DNA of 64,000 nt, taken from NCBI RefSeq assembly GCF_006715085.1, contig NZ_VFMM01000004.1, positions 682,001 through 746,000 on the forward strand, written 5' to 3'. Source of the stretch: Kribbella jejuensis. Lineage in GTDB: Bacteria; Actinomycetota; Actinomycetes; Propionibacteriales; Kribbellaceae. The notes beneath the pieces are model-generated. The model ran no database searches, was not told where the DNA came from, and saw nothing but the letters and a program-made list of their open reading frames with translations. The stretch's first letter is position 1, and each line of letters opens with the position of its first letter. Positions 59,934-64,000 of this stretch are shown here, one piece after another. The position numbers and the translations under genes were made by a program.

Positions 59934-60404
59934 TCACCCCAGCTTCGCCAGGGCCTCGGCATAGTCGTCGAGGTTCCTGGCCTCGGGCAGCGGGTTCACG
60001 ACGGACCAGCGCACGATCCCGGCGCGGTCGATCACGAAGGTGCCACGGACCGCGCAGCCGCGATCCGCATCGAAGACGCCGTACGCCGAAGCGATGGCGC
60101 CGTGCGGCCAGAAATCGGTCAGCAGGCCGAAGGGCAACTGCTGCGCGTCCGCGTAGGCGCGCAAGGTGAACATCGGGTCGCACGAGACGGCCAGGAACTC
60201 CGCCGCCGCGAGCAGCGAAGGGCGGTCCCGGAGCGCGGTCAGCTCACTCGTACAGACCTGGCTGAACGCGTACGGGTAGAACACCAGTACGACGTCCCGC
60301 CGGCCGGCGTAGTCGCTCAGCCGGACGGGTTCGCCGTACTGGTTCTGGGTCTGGAAGTCGGGCGCCCGGCTGCCGGCAGCCGGGCCGGCAGCTGGGACGG
60401 TCAC
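59934..60404 (-). CDS. ahpE: Peroxiredoxin, AhpE type
   Basis: A 156-residue thioredoxin-fold peroxidase. The peroxidatic Cys sits in VLVFYPYAFSQVCTSELTALRD (about residue 51), and the Arg in GTFVIDRAGIVRW completes the site. Like other AhpE proteins it has no obvious resolving Cys near the C-terminus, so it is 1-Cys-like. It reduces peroxides using mycothiol/mycoredoxin-type donors in actinobacteria. Its start overlaps the DUF3052 gene by 4 bases, the same arrangement as ahpE and its neighbour in M. tuberculosis. Confidence 0.93.
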   Translation of the reverse strand: MTVPAAGPAAGSRAPDFQTQNQYGEPVRLSDYAGRRDVVLVFYPYAFSQVCTSELTALRDRPSLLAAAEFLAVSCDPMFTLRAYADAQQLPFGLLTDFWPHGAIASAYGVFDADRGCAVRGTFVIDRAGIVRWSVVNPLPEARNLDDYAEALAKLG

Positions 60405-60844
60405 CCGCGGCGACCGGACTTCGGGACCACCAGCTTGGTCGCGGACCAGTCGTCGGTCACGCTCAGCGTGCTCGTCGTGGCCAGGCCGGCCACCGGGGCG
60501 GCCTCGGCGATGTCACTGGTCTCGACGTAGCCGTCGCGGCCGACCTTCGGAGTCATCAGCCAGACCACTCCACCGGCCTTCAGATCGGTCAGGATGTCGA
60601 AGAACGCGTCGACCAGGTCGCCGTCGTCCTCGCGGAACCAGAGCAGGACCGCGTCCACGACCTCGTCGGTGTCGTCACCGACGAAATCCTCACCGGTGAC
60701 CTCCCGGATGGCGTCACGCAGGTCGTCGTCGCAGTCGTCGTCGTACCCGATCTCCTGCACTACCCAACCGGCCTCCAGGCCGAGTCGGGAGGCCATGTTC
60801 GGGCCGCCGCTCTTGCCGTCCGCGTGATCCGCGGTCGCGCTCAC
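60401..60844 (-). CDS. DUF3052 protein
   Basis: A 147-residue acidic DUF3052 protein. ASRLGLEAGWVVQEIGYDDDCDDDLRDAIREVTGEDF and FREDDGDLVDAFFDILTDLKAGGVVWLMTPKVGRDGYV are highly conserved across actinobacteria. It is encoded between aceE (divergent) and ahpE (overlapping), as in M. tuberculosis (Rv2239c). Function is unknown; the fold suggests ligand or protein binding rather than catalysis. Confidence 0.93.
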   Translation of the reverse strand: MSATADHADGKSGGPNMASRLGLEAGWVVQEIGYDDDCDDDLRDAIREVTGEDFVGDDTDEVVDAVLLWFREDDGDLVDAFFDILTDLKAGGVVWLMTPKVGRDGYVETSDIAEAAPVAGLATTSTLSVTDDWSATKLVVPKSGRRG

Positions 60845-61121
60845 GTGTCCTCCTCCGTGGTCCCCGCTTGCCCGGGGATAGGTGTCATAGCTCTACTACT
60901 AGCGATACAGCTAGCGGTAGTCCATCGTGACGTACCGCGTCGCGCAAGTATGCACCAGGGTTCCGTGACGTGTCCGGTATCCGCGTGGCGGGTACCAGGC
61001 GTGTCCGCTCAGATCACGCCTGACCAGCCGGAAACCGGCCGGAACGGAAGGCGAAGTAGAACGCATTCCGAACAGGTGACAGGATTGCGGTGAAGACAAC
61101 CAGAGAGAACGGCAGGACACC

Positions 61122-63890
61122 GTGGCTTCCGGACACGAACCACCAGCCATCATCACCGAGGGGATGCCCACCCAGCTCCCCGACATCGACCCCGACGAGA
61201 CGCGTGAATGGGTCGAATCGCTCGACGCCGTCCTGGACGAACGGGGCAAGGCGCGAGCGCGCTTCCTGATGCTCAAGCTGATCGAGCGGGCCCGGGAGCG
61301 ACAGGTCGGGGTGCCCGCACTGCGGAGCACCGACTACATCAACTCGATCCCGCCCGAGAAGGAGCCCTGGTTCCCCGGCGACGAGCACATCGAGCGCCGG
61401 ATCCGCGCCTTCATCCGGTGGAACGCCGCGGTGATGGTGAGCAAGGCGAACCGCAAGGGCCTGGAGGTCGGCGGTCACATCGCCACCTACCAGTCGGCCG
61501 CGAGCCTGTACGAGGTCGGTTTCAACCACTTCTTCCGGGGCAAGGACCACCCGGGCGGCGGCGACCAGATCTTCATCCAGGGCCACGCCTCCCCCGGTAT
61601 GTACGCGCGCGCCTTCCTCGAGGGCCGGCTGAGCGCGGACCAGCTGGACGGTTTCCGCCAGGAGGTCTCCCGCGGCCCGCACAAGGGCCTCTCGTCGTAC
61701 CCGCACCCGCGGCTGATGCCGGAGTTCTGGGAGTTCCCGACGGTCTCGATGGGTCTGGCCGCGCTGAACTCGATCTACCAGGCGCGCTTCAACCGGTACC
61801 TGCACAACCGCGGCATCAAGGACACCAGCCAGCAGCACGTCTGGGCTTTCCTCGGTGACGGCGAGATGGGCGAGCCGGAGTCGCTCGGCGCGATCGGCCT
61901 GGCCGCGCGCGAGGAGCTGGACAACCTCACCTTCGTGATCAACTGCAACCTGCAGCAGCTGGACGGACCGGTCCGCGGCAACGGCAAGGTCATCCAGGAG
62001 CTGGAGGCGTTCTTCCGCGGCGCGGGCTGGAACGTGATCAAGGTGATCTGGGGCCGCGAGTGGGACAACCTGCTGGCCCAGGACCACGACGGCGCACTGG
62101 TGAACAAGATGAACACCACGCCGGACGGGCAGTTCCAGACGTACTCCGTCGAGTCCGGTGAGTACATCCGGGAGAACTTCTTCGGCGGCGACCAGCGGCT
62201 GCGGCAGATGGTCAGCGGGCTGTCCGACGAGGACCTGCGCAAGCTGCCCCGCGGCGGTCACGACTACCGCAAGGTGTACGCCGCGTTCAAGAGCGCGACC
62301 GAGCACGTCGGCCAGCCGACCGTGATCCTCGCCCAGACCATCAAGGGCTGGACGATCGAGGCGCTGGAGGGCCGCAACGCCACCCACCAGATGAAGAAGC
62401 TGACGTCGGACGACCTGAAGGCGTTCCGCGACCGGCTGTACCTGCCGATCGAGGACAAGGACCTCGAGGACGCGTACAACCCGCCGTACTTCCACCCCGG
62501 CACCGACTCGCCGGAGTACCAGTACATGATGGAGCGCCGCAAGCAGCTCGGCGGTTCGCTGCCGGAGCGCCGGGTGCAGCCGAAGAAGCTGCAACTGCCC
62601 GGCGACGACGTGTACAAGCCGCTGTCGAAGGGCTCGCACGCGCCGGTCGCGACCACGATGGCGCTGGTCCGGCTGTTCCGGGACCTGATGAAGGACCCCG
62701 AGATCGGCCACCGGATCGTCCCGATCGCGCCGGACGAGTACCGCACCTTCGGTATGGACTCGATGTTCCCGACCGCGAAGATCTACTCGCCGCACGGCCA
62801 GAACTACGACGCCGTCGACCGCAACCTGCTGCTGTCGTGGAAGGAGTCCACGGCCGGTCAGCTGCTGCACGAGGGCATCAGCGAGGCCGGCGCGATGGGC
62901 TCGGTGCTCGCCGCGAGTACGGCGTACGCCACGCACGGTGAGCCGATGATCCCGTTCTACATCTTCTACTCGATGTTCGGGTTCCAGCGCACCGGCGACT
63001 GGATGTGGGCGCTCGGCGACCAGCTCGGCCGGGGCTTCCTGATCGGCGCCACCGCCGGTCGTACGACGCTCACCGGCGAGGGACTGCAGCACGCGGACGG
63101 ACACTCGCCGCTGCTCGCCTCGACCAACCCGGCGGCGGTGCACTACGACCCCGCGTTCGCGTACGAGATCCCGTACATCGTCAAGGACGGTCTGCGCCGG
63201 ATGTACGGCTACGGGCTCGAGGCGGACAAGCCGTACGGCGAGGACGTGTTCTACTACCTCACCGTCTACAACGAGCCGGTCCCGCAGCCGGCCGAGCCGG
63301 AGAACCTCGACGTCGCGGCCCTGCTGAAGGGCATGTACCGGTTCAACACCGGTCAGGTCGCCGACGGTGACGACGCCCCGCGGGCGCAGCTGCTCGCGTC
63401 CGGCGTGGGGCTCCCTTGGGTGCTGAAGGCCCAGCAGATCCTCGCCGACGAGTACTCGGTGGCGGCGGACGTCTGGTCCGTCACGTCGTGGAACGAGCTG
63501 CGCCGGGATGCGGTCGCCGCGGAGCAGCACAACCTGCTGCACCCGGACGAGCCGGAGCAGGTGCCGTTCGTGACCGAGCAGCTAAAGGACACCAAGGGTC
63601 CGGTCGTTGCCGTCAGCGACTTCATGCGCGCGGTCCAGGACCAGATCTCCCGCTGGGTACCGAACGACTACACCTCGCTCGGCACCGACGGGTGGGGCCT
63701 GGCCGACACCCGTGCCGCGGCCCGGCGCCACTTCCAGGTGGATGCCGAGTCGATCGTCGTCGCCACCCTGGAGATCCTCGCCAAGCGCGGCGACGTCAAG
63801 CCGGAGGTAGCGGCCGAGGCGGCCCGCAAGTACCGGATCGACGACCCGACCGCGGTCGCCGGCGTGAAGCAGGAGGGCGCAGGCGCCTGA
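61122..63890 (+). CDS. aceE: Pyruvate dehydrogenase E1 component, homodimeric type
   Basis: A 922-residue thiamin-diphosphate enzyme that decarboxylates pyruvate for the PDH complex. SIPPEKEPWFPGDEHIERRIRAFIRWNAAVMV opens the enzyme core, GDGEMGEPESLGAIGLA with NCNLQQLDGPVRGN forms the ThDP/Mg motif (about residues 245-285), and the pyrimidine domain begins near residue 500 with GMDSMFPTAKIYSPHGQ. GTG start at 61122. The order aceE, DUF3052 and ahpE is conserved in actinobacteria. Its end is followed by a strong stem-loop. Confidence 0.97.
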   Translation: MASGHEPPAIITEGMPTQLPDIDPDETREWVESLDAVLDERGKARARFLMLKLIERARERQVGVPALRSTDYINSIPPEKEPWFPGDEHIERRIRAFIRWNAAVMVSKANRKGLEVGGHIATYQSAASLYEVGFNHFFRGKDHPGGGDQIFIQGHASPGMYARAFLEGRLSADQLDGFRQEVSRGPHKGLSSYPHPRLMPEFWEFPTVSMGLAALNSIYQARFNRYLHNRGIKDTSQQHVWAFLGDGEMGEPESLGAIGLAAREELDNLTFVINCNLQQLDGPVRGNGKVIQELEAFFRGAGWNVIKVIWGREWDNLLAQDHDGALVNKMNTTPDGQFQTYSVESGEYIRENFFGGDQRLRQMVSGLSDEDLRKLPRGGHDYRKVYAAFKSATEHVGQPTVILAQTIKGWTIEALEGRNATHQMKKLTSDDLKAFRDRLYLPIEDKDLEDAYNPPYFHPGTDSPEYQYMMERRKQLGGSLPERRVQPKKLQLPGDDVYKPLSKGSHAPVATTMALVRLFRDLMKDPEIGHRIVPIAPDEYRTFGMDSMFPTAKIYSPHGQNYDAVDRNLLLSWKESTAGQLLHEGISEAGAMGSVLAASTAYATHGEPMIPFYIFYSMFGFQRTGDWMWALGDQLGRGFLIGATAGRTTLTGEGLQHADGHSPLLASTNPAAVHYDPAFAYEIPYIVKDGLRRMYGYGLEADKPYGEDVFYYLTVYNEPVPQPAEPENLDVAALLKGMYRFNTGQVADGDDAPRAQLLASGVGLPWVLKAQQILADEYSVAADVWSVTSWNELRRDAVAAEQHNLLHPDEPEQVPFVTEQLKDTKGPVVAVSDFMRAVQDQISRWVPNDYTSLGTDGWGLADTRAAARRHFQVDAESIVVATLEILAKRGDVKPEVAAEAARKYRIDDPTAVAGVKQEGAGA

Positions 63891-63903
63891 CGCCAAGCCC
63901 CCG

Positions 63904-63939
63904 GAACGGGCCGCTCACCATTCGGTGAGCGGCCCGTTC
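63904..63939 (+). terminator. Terminator after aceE
   Basis: Perfect 16-bp stem (GAACGGGCCGCTCACC, loop ATTC) starting 13 bases after the aceE stop; no T-tract, as usual in high-GC actinobacteria. Confidence 0.8.
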
Positions 63940-64000
63940 GCGTACGAGAAACCTCGTAGTTCACGGCGCAGCCGAGTTGGGTATTCCGTCCGACGCGGTG

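Overview
This is a high-GC actinobacterial chromosome segment. Frequent GTAC-containing codons, GTG starts, leaderless genes and the gene content point to the Propionibacteriales, most like Kribbella (inference; no search was run). The backbone matches the well-known actinobacterial core stretch glnE - glnA2 - panB - RNase H/phosphatase - zinc-ribbon protein - Nif3 - ahpE - DUF3052 - aceE, seen in the same order in Mycobacterium tuberculosis. Accessory modules are set into this backbone.

Layout. 1-4,450: the end of a WhiB regulator, then a minus-strand sulfonate-type ABC importer with a TauE/SafE exporter, headed by a short sulfur leader peptide. 4,500-8,660: GH78 rhamnosidase, TrmB, and an ArsR/SRPBCC pair with a palindromic operator inside its promoter. 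8,770-13,900: glnE and glnA2, separated by a hypothetical gene and a truncated YiaA/YiaB-like protein. 14,000-17,400: small membrane proteins, a Tat-exported amidase and a DHFR-like reductase. 17,500-21,760: nadE, then panB fused to a very long disordered repetitive N-terminus. 21,760-28,140: aldo/keto reductase, NUDIX, a Cys/Lys-rich small protein behind a possible iron box, a metal/cobalamin-binding protein, a histone H1-like protein, map, an S10 peptidase and DUF952. 28,146-28,560: RNase P RNA. 28,700-32,450: a DUF222/HNH gene split by an IS1182-type element with a 4-bp target duplication. 32,637-34,416: a Y RNA (YrlA type, with a circularly permuted tRNA mimic) directly upstream of the Ro60/TROVE gene. 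34,500-42,080: DUF899, hydrolase, GNAT/TetR pair, RNB ribonuclease, RNase H-phosphatase, zinc ribbon and Nif3. 42,290-47,909: a sugar block (GH13, ROK regulator, GH3, ROK kinase). 48,333-59,354: one 11-kb orphan gene for a FAAL-KS-AT-ACP-C-A megasynthase. 59,828-63,890: tRNA-Val, ahpE, DUF3052, aceE.

The strongest unusual signals are these. (1) The orphan megasynthase has a KS lacking both its Cys and first His, a carrier domain with Pro at the expected phosphopantetheine Ser, half a condensation domain, no terminal carrier or release domain, and about 1,100 residues of acidic repeats in the middle. (2) A complete Y RNA/Ro60 module can be read at base-pair level. (3) PanB carries a roughly 500-residue repetitive extension. 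(4) A cysteine-containing leader peptide heads a sulfonate transport operon that has no desulfonating monooxygenase beside it.
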